A stretch of DNA of 64,000 bases from CAJQQK01 sp963696075 (GCA_963696075.1 CAVOJD010000006.1:310001-374000); one strand, 5' to 3'. Counted from the first letter of the stretch, positions 18,430-28,154 are shown. Made by a program: numbers and translations. Notes: a model not told the origin generated them from the letters alone.

Positions 18430-19548
18430 ATGGCACCGTCAAACGCTTTTCGCATCGCCGTCCTTCCCGGCGACGGCATCGGGCCCGAAGTGACGGACCC
18501 CTGCTTGGCGGTCATGGCCGCAGCCGAGCGCAAGATCGGCGGCTTCTCCCTCTCGACCGAGTCACATCCTGCCGGCGCCGCCCACTACCGTGATGAAGGC
18601 GTCTCATTGCCCAAGTCAACGCTGGAGGCCAGCGCCAAGGCTGACGCCATCCTGCTGGCGGCCATGGGGTTGCCCGAAGTGCGCATGCCCGACGGCACCG
18701 AAATCGCCCCCCAGCTCGATCTGCGCTTCGAATACGAACTCTACGCCGGCGTGCGCCCGGTACGTACCCTGCCGGGCCTGCCCTCGGTCCTGTCCGATCC
18801 GCGTGCGGCCAACCTCGACTTCGTCCTCGTGCGCGAATCCACCGAAGGCCTGTTCGCCACCCGTGCCCGCGGCGCTGTCGTCAACGATGTCGTCGCCACC
18901 GAAACCCTCGTCATCACGCGGCACATCTCCGAGCGCCTGTTCGACTTCTGCTTCCGCCTCGCCGAGGCCCGCAAGAAGCGCGGCCGCCCAGGCAAGCTGA
19001 CCTGTGTCGACAAGGCCAACGTCTTTGCCGCGTTCGCTTTCTTCCGCAAGATTTTCGACGAGCGCGGCAAGGCCTTCCCCGGCATCGAGCAGAACTACGC
19101 CTATGTCGATGCCACCGCGCTGGACATGGTCCGCCGTCCCTGGGATTTCGACGTCATGGTGACCGAGAACATGTTCGGCGACATTCTTTCCGACCTCGGC
19201 GCGGGTCTGATGGGTGGCATGGGCATGGCGCCGTCGGCCGACATCGGCGACGAGCACGCCGTCTTCCAGCCCTGCCACGGCACCGCCCCTGATATCGCCG
19301 GCCAAGGCAAGGCCAACCCAACCGCCATGATCCTTTCCGGCGCCATGATGCTCGAATGGCTCGGCGACCGTCACGACAGCCAGAGCGCGCTCAAAGCCGC
19401 CCAACTGATCGAGACGGCCGTCTCCCGCGCCTATATCGACAAGCAGCTCGCCCCCTTCGAGAAGGGTGGCAGTCACGGCACCCGCGACATTACCCAGGCC
19501 GTCCTTGACGCCATCGACACCATCGACCCCGGCGAACTCGACACCTGA
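18430..19548 (+). CDS. Isocitrate/isopropylmalate-family dehydrogenase
   Basis: 372 residues from ATG 18430, preceded by GAGAGGAA. The family pattern is clear: IAVLPGDGIGPEV at the start, LDLRFEYELYAGVRPVRTLP (substrate arginines), VLVRESTEGLFATR, then VTENMFGDILSDLGAGLMGG (metal-binding Asp) and HGTAPDIAGQGKANPTAMIL near the C-terminus. These enzymes oxidatively decarboxylate 2-hydroxyacids such as 3-isopropylmalate, tartrate or homoisocitrate with NAD(P)+. It lacks the usual neighbours of leuB (leuC, leuD), so a paralogous role such as tartrate/D-malate dehydrogenase is possible. It is transcribed divergently from the aminotransferase, and the 226-bp gap holds both promoters. Confidence 0.88.
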   Translation: MAPSNAFRIAVLPGDGIGPEVTDPCLAVMAAAERKIGGFSLSTESHPAGAAHYRDEGVSLPKSTLEASAKADAILLAAMGLPEVRMPDGTEIAPQLDLRFEYELYAGVRPVRTLPGLPSVLSDPRAANLDFVLVRESTEGLFATRARGAVVNDVVATETLVITRHISERLFDFCFRLAEARKKRGRPGKLTCVDKANVFAAFAFFRKIFDERGKAFPGIEQNYAYVDATALDMVRRPWDFDVMVTENMFGDILSDLGAGLMGGMGMAPSADIGDEHAVFQPCHGTAPDIAGQGKANPTAMILSGAMMLEWLGDRHDSQSALKAAQLIETAVSRAYIDKQLAPFEKGGSHGTRDITQAVLDAIDTIDPGELDT

Positions 19549-19605
19549 GGCGCCCATCACCGCCCCCGCCCTCCCAACCGGCCCGAGCGCGTCAGCGCTC
19601 GGATC

Positions 19606-19782
19606 AGCCCGCGAGCGCATCAGACCTGTCCGGGAGCAACTGCGACCCGGCGCCAAGCGCCGCCCCCGCGGAGGGCCCCGGCCACAGGCCGGGAATAGCC
19701 CGCGAGCGCATCAGACCTGTCCGGGAGCAACTGCGACCCGGCGCTCAGCGCCGCCCCCGCAGGAGGGCCCCGGCCACAGGCC
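19606..19782 (+). repeat. Two tandem copies of a 91-bp hairpin repeat
   Basis: Two units, starting at 19606 and 19697, are nearly identical at a period of 91 bases. The core GTCCGGGAGCAACTGCGACC begins at 19628 and again at 19719. Each unit holds two hairpins. The first is GGCGC-CAA-GCGCC in unit one and GGCGCT-C-AGCGCC in unit two, so the loop changes but the stem stays paired. The second is formed by CCCGGCC-ACA-GGCCGGG in unit one. Unit two is cut off after the first half of it. Further relatives lie at 20131, 43733 and 47231. Confidence 0.85.
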
Positions 19783-19842
19783 ACTACTGTCCGGTCTAAC
19801 TCCAACGCTCTAGGAGTAGCCCCCGCTTCCCCTTCCCAACGC

Positions 19843-19987
19843 GTCATGGCCGCGACGGCGGCCATCCACGGGCGTTTCCAATCACGCGGTTTGTCGGGTC
19901 ACTATGTCGTTGCCGCGGAATATGTATTCCACAGCAAGCGCCTCGTTTGCCGAGGCGCGCGTGGATGGCCGCCTGCGCGGCCATGAC
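19843..19987. repeat. 145-bp inverted-repeat element (REP/BIME or MITE-like)
   Basis: The ends are 28-base inverted repeats at 19843-19870 and 19960-19987, which match at 26 of 28 positions. Each arm is itself palindromic (ATGGCCGC...GCGGCCAT type). A further perfect hairpin lies inside: GCGCCTCG-TTTGC-CGAGGCGC at 19938-19958. There is no open frame of note. The nested palindromes fit a bacterial interspersed mosaic element or a miniature inverted-repeat element. Confidence 0.75.
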
Positions 19988-20130
19988 GGCGTGGGGGTGG
20001 CTAATGAAATGGAAGAACAAACGAGCCGACGCCGGTCGGCATTTTGCGTCTCGACCACCATCGATCATGAAATCGAGAGGCCCAATCAGGCTGTTGCGCC
20101 GTTTCGCGGAAAGCTGAACCGGACAGCAGT

Positions 20131-20167
20131 GGCCACAGGCCGGGAACAGCCCGTGAGCGCAAAGAAC
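20131..20167 (+). repeat. Truncated copy of the hairpin repeat (right end only)
   Basis: GGCCACAGGCCGGGAACAGC followed by CCGTGAGCGCA repeats the right end of the unit that starts at 19628 almost base for base. It ends eight bases before the stop codon of the minus-strand GNAT gene. The left part of the unit is missing. Confidence 0.7.
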
Positions 20168-20174
20168 TAAATAA

Positions 20175-20774
20175 CTATTCCAAAATCGGGATCTGCGGCG
20201 CGGCGAAGCGGGGAAGAGTGCCACTGAGGCGCGGGTCCTTGGCGATCTCGACTTCCTGGGCGTAGGCGACGAACCCGCTCCGGCGATAGAAGGCAAGCGC
20301 GGAGGGATGATCCAGGGTGCAGGTGTGAACATGGAAGCGCTCGATGGGCCGCGCCCACGCCTTCTCGGTCGCCCGCATCATCAGATAGCGTCCCGCCCCG
20401 CTACCGATTGCTTCCGGCACGACCCCGAAGAACGCCAGCTCGCATTCCATCGGTTTTCGAAAGTCGAGCTCAAGCAGCCCGACCTGCTCGCCATGCTGCT
20501 CCAGCGCGAACACCTCGACATCATCGTCGTGGATGATGTCGGCGAGTGCCGCGTCATCGAGTTCCAGCCGCGACCACCACAACCACATTTCACCGACCCG
20601 CCGGTAGATCTGGCGATACCAGTCCACGTCTGGACGCGCCACGGGCTGCAATGAAAGACCGCTCGTGCCCAAGGCTGGAGGCAGGCGCGGTGGTGCGCGC
20701 ATCTCCAGGTGAGTGACCACTGTTGCGATATGTCCCTTCGCAACGTCGTGGAATCCCGTCGCAAGCTCCCTCAT
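20175..20774 (-). CDS. GNAT-family N-acetyltransferase
   Basis: 199 residues from ATG 20774, with a good ribosome-binding site (GGGGAGGACC). The acetyl-CoA fold is seen in the C-terminal half: VFALEQHGEQVGLLELDFR (beta strands), ECELAFFGVVPEAIGSGAG (motif A, with V-P-E-x-x-G-x-G-x-G-x), and HVHTCTLDHPSALAFYRRSG (motif B, FYxxxGF). The substrate is unknown. It is transcribed leftwards, downstream of trxA but separated from it by a strong terminator, so it probably has its own promoter. Its 3' end adjoins a dispersed repeat. Confidence 0.88.
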   Translation of the reverse strand: MRELATGFHDVAKGHIATVVTHLEMRAPPRLPPALGTSGLSLQPVARPDVDWYRQIYRRVGEMWLWWSRLELDDAALADIIHDDDVEVFALEQHGEQVGLLELDFRKPMECELAFFGVVPEAIGSGAGRYLMMRATEKAWARPIERFHVHTCTLDHPSALAFYRRSGFVAYAQEVEIAKDPRLSGTLPRFAAPQIPILE

Positions 20775-20790
20775 GGTCCTCCCCGAGCGC

Positions 20791-20829
20791 ATAAAAAAAG
20801 ACCTTCGCAAATTCATTGCGAAGGTCTTC
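20791..20829 (-). terminator. Rho-independent terminator of trxA
   Basis: On the minus strand, AAGACCTTCGCAA pairs perfectly with TTGCGAAGGTCTT (20798-20810 with 20816-20828, five-base loop). Seven T residues follow. It lies about 25 bases after the trxA stop codon. Confidence 0.93.
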
Positions 20830-20853
20830 TTCAACTCTGTTGGAGAGGCTGCG

Positions 20854-21180
20854 TCAAGCGCCGACAGTCGAATTGATCCATGCTTCCAGCTTCGACTTCT
20901 GCACCAGCGCCCCGGTATGACGGCCGGCAATCTCGCCGTCCTTGAAGATGATCAACGTCGGCATCGCCTGGATCTGATACCGCGTCGTGATATCTGGATT
21001 GGCGTCGACGTCGATCTTTGCGATCTTCACCCTGCCCGCCATCTCCTTGGCGACTTCTTCCAGCGCTGGCGCCATGGCCTTGCACGGCCCGCACCACTCC
21101 GCGAAGAAGTCGACCACTACCGGCTCGGAGGATTTCAGAACTTCTTGTTCGAAATTCTGGTCGGAAACGTCGTGGGCCAT
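20854..21180 (-). CDS. trxA: Thioredoxin
   Basis: 108 residues from ATG 21180, with AAGGAG seven bases upstream. This is a classical thioredoxin: FFAEWCGPCKAMAP with the redox cysteines at 30 and 33, KIDVDANPDITTRYQIQAMP containing the conserved cis-proline, and the C-terminal helix. It reduces protein disulphides in the cytoplasm. It is the last gene of the minus-strand block addB-addA-trxA, an arrangement widely kept in Alphaproteobacteria, and is closed by a strong terminator. Confidence 0.97.
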   Translation of the reverse strand: MAHDVSDQNFEQEVLKSSEPVVVDFFAEWCGPCKAMAPALEEVAKEMAGRVKIAKIDVDANPDITTRYQIQAMPTLIIFKDGEIAGRHTGALVQKSKLEAWINSTVGA

Positions 21181-21304
21181 CCAAAAACTCCTTTTCAGTC
21201 GTTGAGCGTCCACTCTGTCGCGGAGCGCGTCTGGGAAGAATTATGAGCGGAACGTATGTATCGGGGACGAGAGCGTCAAGGCCTAAAGAAGAACATATGA
21301 CGAA

Positions 21305-24300
21305 CTAATGTGAAACCTCCCACAATCGTGTTTGGACTCTGTTCAGGAGATCTCCCGGAACCGGCATCAATGTTGCGGCATCTGTCCAAAGCAAGGCGGT
21401 TTCGATGTTTTCCAGTCCAATTCCCGCCCCCTCGTAGATCCGCTGAACCACCATCCGGTAGGCCGCAAGCTGCATCAGGTAGGCCATCGGCGCGGATTGT
21501 GCTGTCGGCGGCGGCCGCCGATTGCTCTTGAAGTCGATGATCAGCACGCCGGTCGCAGTCCTCACCAGCCGGTCGATCTGCCCGTTGACCTTGAGGGCGG
21601 GCGCCTTGCCGTCGGGCGCCGGAACCACGGCGGCAATCGCGACTTCCGCCCGCGACTTCGGCCCAAACGCTTCCGCAAACTGCGGATCTTCCAGAACCAT
21701 CAGCACCTTGGCTGATATATCCTCGCGCACGGCCGGCGCAAGTTCTCCTCCGCGCACATCGAGAAAGCGCGCCGCCGCCGCCCGCCACGTGTCCCGCGGC
21801 AGTTCGGGCAGATGTTCGAGCAGCGCGTGGGTCAGCGTTCCGCGATGAATGCTTTGTTCGCGTGACAGGACCAGCGGCGACGGCATCGCCGGCTCCAGCG
21901 GTGGCCGCAATTGGTCTCTGAGGTCGCTGAGCGCCGGCCACTCACCCTCATCATCGCTTGGCGCAGGTTCGATCCGCGAGGGAGCGATCGGCACCGTCAG
22001 GTTGGCCTCCCGCGGCGCGGGCCGGCTTGCCCAGTCAGGCAGGGCGCGGGCTGCGATCTGCGCCGTAACGTCGTGCCCGCTGTCCTTGGCCGGCACGGTC
22101 TGCGGGCTGGCGAGCCGCCGCACGCGCCGCCCGGCCCTGTCCTGCCCCTCCGCAAGCACACCCTCGAGGCCTGTCTCGATCGTGTCATACCACGACCCCT
22201 CCGCCATGCCCGACTTCGTCTTGTTGTCGAAGCCGCCGACATAGAGACGGTCCCGCGCGCGCGTCATCGCAACATAAAGCAGCCGGTTATGCTCTTGCTG
22301 CGCAAGGTCGTTTTCGCGCTGCCGTGCGGCTGCGATCGGCGGCGATTTCGAGCTTCCCGAAACCGCCCACGCAAATGCCTTTCCGCCATCGGGATTGATG
22401 CCGCCGTCACCGAGCGTCGCAAGCGCTTCGGCCCGCCCGCTGGCAGCCCCAGAGCACGTATCGGGCAGGAATACGATCGGCGCCTCGAGGCCCTTTGAAC
22501 CGTGCACCGTCATCACCCGAACCTCATCGCGGCCATGCTCCATGTCGCGCTTGATCTCGCGGCGGCTCTCCCCGAGCCACGTCTGGAACCCCTGCAGCGA
22601 GGGCGGCGCCTGCTCATCGTAGTTGAGCGCAAGGTTCATGAATTCATCGATCGCATCGCCTGCATCCGCGCCAAGCCGCCCGATCAGCCGTGCCCGCCCG
22701 CCATCGCGATCGAGAAGATTGGCAAAGAACTCGAACGGCGGCGAAAAGTCGGCCTGCGAGCGCCAGCGCTTGAGCTGCTCGGCCGCCGGCCGGAAGCGCT
22801 CATCGCTTTCGGCTGCCTTCAGCAATGCGCTCCACAACAAGCCGGGCCGGCTCGGCGCAAACGCCATCAGGTCATCATCATCAAGCCCGAACAGCGGTGA
22901 CTTCAGAATGTTGGCCAGCGCCAGGTCGTCTTCCGGCAGCAGCAGGAAATCGGCAACCGACATCAGGTCCTGAACCGCGATGTGTTCGCCGAGCACGATC
23001 CGGTCGGCGCCCGCCACTGCAATCCCGCGGCGTTTGAAGGCGCGCACCATTTCAGGCGCGAACGGCGTGCGCTTGCGCACCAGCACCAGGATATCGCTGG
23101 CCCGGATCGGCCGGTCCTCGGAGGCCAGCCGTTCCCCGTCCGCAAACCAGCCCGCCACCTCATCCGCGATCCGTTCCGCCAGCCGCCGCACCGGGGACGA
23201 CGTACTCGTCTCCTCGAGTGGCTCGAACGCAGGCACTGGCTCGACATCCTCCACCGCTTCACGGTCCCAGAGTTCAAACAAGCCTGCCGCCCCCTGCCGC
23301 AACACCAGGTGGCGCACGCTCACCGCCGTCGACGTCAGGCCTGGCGTCCGCGCGGGATCGGAAAACACATGATCGACGGCCTTCAGAAGCGGCGCAGTCG
23401 TGCGAAACGACAGCGTCAAGGGCACCGGTTCGAAACGGCGCCTGACGGCCTCAGCCTGCGCTCTGAATGCGCTGCCCGCCGCAGCAAACATCTCCGGCGC
23501 CGCACCCTGGAAGCTGTAGATCGACTGTTTCTCGTCGCCGACCGCAAAGATGGTCCGCTCATCCGGCTCGTCCTCGGCTTCGCGCCGGCCTTCGCCCGCG
23601 AAGAATTCCCCGACCAGCTCCTGGATCACGCGCCATTGCACCGGGCTGGTGTCCTGCGCCTCGTCGACCAGCACATGATCGAGCCCGCCGTCGAGCTTGT
23701 AGAGCACCCAGGCCGATGCGCCGGACCGCTCCAGCAGCCCCGCCGAGCGCTGGATCAGGTCGTCAAAGTCGAGCGCGGCGCGCTGCGCCTTCTGGGCGTC
23801 GTAGTGGTGCAGCACCCGCTTAGCGAGGGTCACGAGCGCCACCGTCGCATCCACGATCCGCCGCCGCTGCAACTTGTCGGTCAGCTCGGCGAAAGCCACT
23901 TTCGCATCGAACAATCGTTCCGCGATCTCAGGTGCGTTATCCTTGACGAACTTGGTCGCCAGGCTCTTGTCCGCCTTGACCGTTCCGCTCTTGGTGAGAA
24001 AGACGTTGCAAACCCCATCGCGCCATTCCCGTGGCGTCCTGGCCCGCGCAGCCTTGGTGAGCAACTCGGCGGTTTGCTGGTCGGTCTTCTTGTCGCTCGC
24101 CCGCATCAGGTCGGCCGCGACCTGGCATTCATCGCGCCGGATCACCTCCCCCCGCGCCGCCTCCAGCGCTTCCACCGTGTCTTGGGCTGAAAGCGAGAAC
24201 GCTTCGAGATAAGCCTTTTCAACGTCGCCTGGGGCCGCCGCGCCGTCATCGCCTGCACGGCCTCGCGTCAACGCTTCTACCCATTCCCGCCGCCTCAGCG

Positions 24301-24946
24301 CCCCATCGAGCACCTTGTCGAACTGATCATCCGCCGCATACGCAATCGCATGGCGCGCGGCCTCCCCGAGTGCGCTGCCGGGCGCCTGATTAGCCTCGCC
24401 AAGCGTCTTGTCGATCGCCGTGCGCATCAGCGCCCTGGCCGTTGCCTCATCCAGGATCTCGAACCCCGGCGGCACGCCCGCTTCGAGCGGAAACCGCTGC
24501 AGCAGGCGCTCGCAGAAGGCGTGGATCGTCTGAACCTTGAGCCCGCCCGGCGTTTCGATCGCCTTCGCGAACAGTTGCCGCGCCGTGATCATATCGTCCG
24601 GTCCGGGCGTTCGGTCCAATACCTTCTCGAGTTCGCCTGCGAGCGTGCCGGCCGAAGCGGTTGCCCAGTGCGCCAGCTCCTTGAAGACGCGACCGGCCAT
24701 CTCCGCCGCTGCCGCCTTGGTGTAGGTCAGGCACAGGATGCGCTCCGGCTTGACGCCACGAAGCAGGAGCCGCAGCACCCGCATCTTGAGAACGTGCGTC
24801 TTGCCCGCCCCCGCGTTGGCGCCGACCCAGGCCGAAACGGTCGGGTCCGACGCGGTCAGCTGCGCGTTGGTCGTGCGTTTGAGAAGCGCTTCGGCGCTGT
24901 CATCCGAGTGACGCTGTTGATGCGTGTCGCTCACCGCGCGGGCCAT
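21305..24946 (-). CDS. addA: AddA subunit of the AddAB helicase-nuclease
   Basis: 1213 residues from ATG 24946, four bases after the addB stop. The open frame runs further upstream, but only inside addB. UvrD-type superfamily 1 helicase: Walker A GANAGAGKT at residues 42-50, Walker B with DEAQDTSPVQW, VMTVHGSKGLEAPIV (motif V) and LLYVAMTRARDRLYV (motif VI). A RecB-type nuclease domain closes the protein (LIIDFKSNRRPPPTAQ, with the LMQLAAYR motif). AddAB resects double-strand breaks to load RecA, replacing RecBCD in this class. The end of AddA lies 124 bases upstream of trxA. Confidence 0.96.
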   Translation of the reverse strand: MARAVSDTHQQRHSDDSAEALLKRTTNAQLTASDPTVSAWVGANAGAGKTHVLKMRVLRLLLRGVKPERILCLTYTKAAAAEMAGRVFKELAHWATASAGTLAGELEKVLDRTPGPDDMITARQLFAKAIETPGGLKVQTIHAFCERLLQRFPLEAGVPPGFEILDEATARALMRTAIDKTLGEANQAPGSALGEAARHAIAYAADDQFDKVLDGALRRREWVEALTRGRAGDDGAAAPGDVEKAYLEAFSLSAQDTVEALEAARGEVIRRDECQVAADLMRASDKKTDQQTAELLTKAARARTPREWRDGVCNVFLTKSGTVKADKSLATKFVKDNAPEIAERLFDAKVAFAELTDKLQRRRIVDATVALVTLAKRVLHHYDAQKAQRAALDFDDLIQRSAGLLERSGASAWVLYKLDGGLDHVLVDEAQDTSPVQWRVIQELVGEFFAGEGRREAEDEPDERTIFAVGDEKQSIYSFQGAAPEMFAAAGSAFRAQAEAVRRRFEPVPLTLSFRTTAPLLKAVDHVFSDPARTPGLTSTAVSVRHLVLRQGAAGLFELWDREAVEDVEPVPAFEPLEETSTSSPVRRLAERIADEVAGWFADGERLASEDRPIRASDILVLVRKRTPFAPEMVRAFKRRGIAVAGADRIVLGEHIAVQDLMSVADFLLLPEDDLALANILKSPLFGLDDDDLMAFAPSRPGLLWSALLKAAESDERFRPAAEQLKRWRSQADFSPPFEFFANLLDRDGGRARLIGRLGADAGDAIDEFMNLALNYDEQAPPSLQGFQTWLGESRREIKRDMEHGRDEVRVMTVHGSKGLEAPIVFLPDTCSGAASGRAEALATLGDGGINPDGGKAFAWAVSGSSKSPPIAAARQRENDLAQQEHNRLLYVAMTRARDRLYVGGFDNKTKSGMAEGSWYDTIETGLEGVLAEGQDRAGRRVRRLASPQTVPAKDSGHDVTAQIAARALPDWASRPAPREANLTVPIAPSRIEPAPSDDEGEWPALSDLRDQLRPPLEPAMPSPLVLSREQSIHRGTLTHALLEHLPELPRDTWRAAAARFLDVRGGELAPAVREDISAKVLMVLEDPQFAEAFGPKSRAEVAIAAVVPAPDGKAPALKVNGQIDRLVRTATGVLIIDFKSNRRPPPTAQSAPMAYLMQLAAYRMVVQRIYEGAGIGLENIETALLWTDAATLMPVPGDLLNRVQTRLWEVSH

Positions 24947-24950
24947 GGCT

Positions 24951-27900
24951 CTAGCTCTCCCCGGCGTCTTGGTCCGCTGACGCCCATTCCGCCACCCGCG
25001 CAAGTTGGGCATAGGCGTCATAGTCGTAGCGGAAATGGGCGCGTCGCACCGCTCGGTAGGGTGTCTCGGCATGATCGAACCGCGCCACCAGCGCCTTGAG
25101 CTGGTCGAGCGCGCGCGTGGCGGCACCGGCGATGTCATCAACGATGACATCCCGCTCCAGCCCCGCCGGTTCGCCCCCCGACGCCGAGATATAGCGCAGT
25201 CCCTTGACCGGCAGTCCGGCAATGCCGGTAAAGCCATCCTCTAGCGCGATTGCTGCTTCAAGCGGCAGTTGCGGCGACCTGTTCTCTTTCGCTGCCCGCA
25301 CCAGACCATCGAGGTTCGCCGCCGTCTTGTAGTCCGTGATCCAGATCCCGTCCGGCCCGGTGTCGATCCTGTCGGCACGCGCCGTCAGCGTGAAGTTCTC
25401 CTGGCCCGTTGCGAACACGAGCTTGCCGTCGATCTCGCTCAAGACCTCCCGCAACGCCTCACTGCCCGCCCCCCGCCGCGCAGCCTCGGTGTCTGCGAAC
25501 CACTGGGCAAACCGCTCGAAGCGCTGCATCCAGAAGGCTTCGATGCGCGGATGGCTTTTGTAGGCGGCGAACTCATCGCGCGCGATCATCATCAGTTCGC
25601 CCTCGATATCCTCCGGCAGTGTGCTTGGGAAACGCGCCGCGAAACGCCCAAGCGCGGCGTGCACGATCGTACCCCTGAGGTTCGCCCCCGGCGTCAGGCC
25701 CAGTTGCGGCAGTGGATCGAGTTTCAAGATCCGCTGGGCGAAAATGGCATAAGGGTTCGAGATCCAGGTCTCGATTGCGCTCACACTGAGGCGCCTCGGC
25801 CGCATCTCGAGCGGCGGCCGCGGCTCCGGCTGGCGCGGCGGCGCCGACGGCCCCCCGGCATCACGCTGCCGCGCCCACGACAGCCACGCTTCATCCGTCT
25901 GAAGCGCGTCCCCCGCGCCCACCGCTTGCAGCACGGCATCCAGGCGCATCAGCCATCGCGACGGCACCGTCGGGTTGCCATCCACTTTTTCCGCCCGCGT
26001 CATGTAGACCTTGTCCGCACCAGCCAATTGCGTGACGTCGTGCGCGGCATAGCCGATCCGCTCTTCCGGCTGCGGCAGGCCGAGTTTCTTGCGCATCGGC
26101 CGGTTGAGCCATGGTCCCGGATCCGCCGCCTCCGGCCAGGTCCCTTCATTGAGCGAGCCGAGAATGACGATATCGGGCCGCTGCAGTCGCGCCTCGAACG
26201 GCCCCCAGATCGCGAGGCGCGGATGCACCGGAATGAGCGAGCGCACCGCTTCGCCGGCAACCAGCGCGCGATAGAAATCGGGATAGTCGTCGGCGCGAAC
26301 CTCAGGTGCTGACAATGTGCGGTCAACCAGGTAGGCAAAAAGGTGCGCCGCCGCGTGCCCGGCTTCATCGCGCCACAACTCGCTTTCCGTTGTCTCTTCC
26401 TCGCCTGATGGCGCAGCTTCGCCGTCGCTTGGCGCCACATCGGGCAGCCGCGCAAGCGCCTCGCCCGTCGCGATATGCGCCGCGGCAAGATCGGCAAGCG
26501 CATGCACCGTCCCCGCCGCCTTGAGCGCCGCCAGCGGCGCGAACGCCTGCTCGAGGTCGTCGACGACGCCGTGCACCGCCGCCCAGTCTTCCGGTCTCAG
26601 CCGATGGCCCGCCCGGTCGCGCCGCTCGCCCTCCGCGATCTGTTGCGCCTGGCGCTCCAATTGCGCCCGGACCCCGTCGAGGCCAGCCCCGATATAGGGC
26701 GCCCTGAACGCTGCAACCTCGAGCGCCCGCGCCGCCCGCCTGATATCGAGCACCGGTCGTCCGATCCGCGCGAGTGGATGTTTCAACAGCGCCATCAGCG
26801 CTGCCGGCGCGAAGTTCTGCCGGAAGACCTCAATGACGAGATCGAGAAACGTGCCGGGAACGGTTTTCGCAAACGGCCGCCCGGCGGAATCATCAACCCG
26901 TATGCCCCAGCTCTCGAGCCGCACCGCGACCCGCCGCGCAAGCAGCCGGTCCGGCGAGACGAGCGCCGCCGTCCGCCCCGGCGTCTCGGCTGCCTCCCGC
27001 ATGATCAGGGCGATCGCCTCGGCCTCGTCCTGGGCGCTCGGCGCGGTCAGAAGGTTGACCGCAGCGAAGGCCTCAAGCGCGGCTTTGCGCGGGATCCGGT
27101 CACCGAGCTGGTGCCACTGGTCCGTCGAACCGGCCGGCCGCATCGCCTCGTTGACCAGGGTCTCACGAAGCGACAGCGCTTCTGAGGGCGTCGCGCTGGG
27201 GAGCGTCTGGACGTCTCCCCGCGCCACATCAAGACGCCTGAGCAGCGTCGCCAGTGCGTGCTGCGGGTGCTCTGGGTTCTCGTGGCCAAGCCGCGCCCAC
27301 GCGTCATCCTCCATGCCGGTGTCGAGCCCGGGCAGCACCACCGCGCCATCCTCGCGTGACAACACCGCCTTGATGAGTTCTGCCGTGGCCGGGATCGAGC
27401 CCGTCACGCCGGCAACGATCACCGGGCCGCGCCGTTCCGCGGTCCGGTGGCGCTCGGCCTCACCGAGGATCAGCCGGTTGCGCCGGTCCGCGGGTGAGAG
27501 TTGCCCCGCGGCCTCGAGCTGCGCCGGCCACCATTTCGTGATGATGTCGAGAAACTGGATCGTCTGCTGCCAATGCTCTGACAGCGTGTCCGGCACCAGG
27601 TCTTCGAGTTGCGCGAGGCTCGCGTTCTCGTTTTCCACCATGTCGATCAATCGCGCGAGCTCGCGCGCCAGATGCATCGCCTGCGCCGGTGTCCGGGCAC
27701 CGGCTGCGGGATCTGTCAGCCCGCCCGGTTGCGCAGCCTCCCCCCGCAGCGCTTCCGACCACCGCATCACCAGCATCGCCAGCACCAGCCGCCGCTCCAG
27801 TTCACCGATCGCATCCGGCAGATCGCCCGCGCTGGCTCGCCCCTCCCGGCCCGATACGGAATCGAGCAGCGCGACATCCTCGTTCGCCTCGCCGATCGGG

Positions 27901-28154
27901 CGGATCGTCGGCAGCAGCAGCGCGTCGCGCCCGCCAGCCTTCAAGAACGCCTCGCTCAGTTGCCGGCACGCGCGCCGCGTCGGCAGCAGGATCGTCGTGT
28001 CGGCAAGGGCGAGCGGATCGTCCGGCGCGAGTGTCTGGCCAGTGCTCCCACCAGCAAATGTCCCATCGAGCACCGCGCGCGCCAGCGCATCGAGGAACGA
28101 CACCCCAGGCGCGATCGTGAAGACCTGTGCCCTCGTCTGCCCCTCACTCATCAT
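24951..28154 (-). CDS. addB: AddB subunit of the AddAB helicase-nuclease
   Basis: 1067 residues, in the range of alphaproteobacterial AddB (RexB-like). The N-terminal part is an inactive helicase fold (ILLPTRRACRQLSEAFL replaces the usual P-loop motif region). The middle holds IVILGSLNEGTWPEAADPGP and LNRPMRKKLGLPQPEERIGY, both typical of AddB. The C-terminus is a PD-(D/E)xK nuclease (RLSVSAIETWISNPYAIFA; WITDYKTA; PQLPLEAAI). AddB partners AddA in break resection and Chi recognition. It overlaps the murU stop by 11 bases and lies four bases before addA. Confidence 0.95.
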   Translation of the reverse strand: MMSEGQTRAQVFTIAPGVSFLDALARAVLDGTFAGGSTGQTLAPDDPLALADTTILLPTRRACRQLSEAFLKAGGRDALLLPTIRPIGEANEDVALLDSVSGREGRASAGDLPDAIGELERRLVLAMLVMRWSEALRGEAAQPGGLTDPAAGARTPAQAMHLARELARLIDMVENENASLAQLEDLVPDTLSEHWQQTIQFLDIITKWWPAQLEAAGQLSPADRRNRLILGEAERHRTAERRGPVIVAGVTGSIPATAELIKAVLSREDGAVVLPGLDTGMEDDAWARLGHENPEHPQHALATLLRRLDVARGDVQTLPSATPSEALSLRETLVNEAMRPAGSTDQWHQLGDRIPRKAALEAFAAVNLLTAPSAQDEAEAIALIMREAAETPGRTAALVSPDRLLARRVAVRLESWGIRVDDSAGRPFAKTVPGTFLDLVIEVFRQNFAPAALMALLKHPLARIGRPVLDIRRAARALEVAAFRAPYIGAGLDGVRAQLERQAQQIAEGERRDRAGHRLRPEDWAAVHGVVDDLEQAFAPLAALKAAGTVHALADLAAAHIATGEALARLPDVAPSDGEAAPSGEEETTESELWRDEAGHAAAHLFAYLVDRTLSAPEVRADDYPDFYRALVAGEAVRSLIPVHPRLAIWGPFEARLQRPDIVILGSLNEGTWPEAADPGPWLNRPMRKKLGLPQPEERIGYAAHDVTQLAGADKVYMTRAEKVDGNPTVPSRWLMRLDAVLQAVGAGDALQTDEAWLSWARQRDAGGPSAPPRQPEPRPPLEMRPRRLSVSAIETWISNPYAIFAQRILKLDPLPQLGLTPGANLRGTIVHAALGRFAARFPSTLPEDIEGELMMIARDEFAAYKSHPRIEAFWMQRFERFAQWFADTEAARRGAGSEALREVLSEIDGKLVFATGQENFTLTARADRIDTGPDGIWITDYKTAANLDGLVRAAKENRSPQLPLEAAIALEDGFTGIAGLPVKGLRYISASGGEPAGLERDVIVDDIAGAATRALDQLKALVARFDHAETPYRAVRRAHFRYDYDAYAQLARVAEWASADQDAGES

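Larger units (their letters stand above)
19549..20174. other. Repeat-rich intergenic region between convergent genes
   Basis: About 625 bases between the 3' ends of the dehydrogenase (plus) and the GNAT gene (minus). It holds no supportable gene. It is made largely of repeats: a tandem 91-bp duplication (19606-19782), a 145-bp inverted-repeat element (19843-19987) and the truncated end of another repeat copy (20131-20167). The stretch 19988-20130 between them shows nothing recognisable. Confidence 0.75.
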
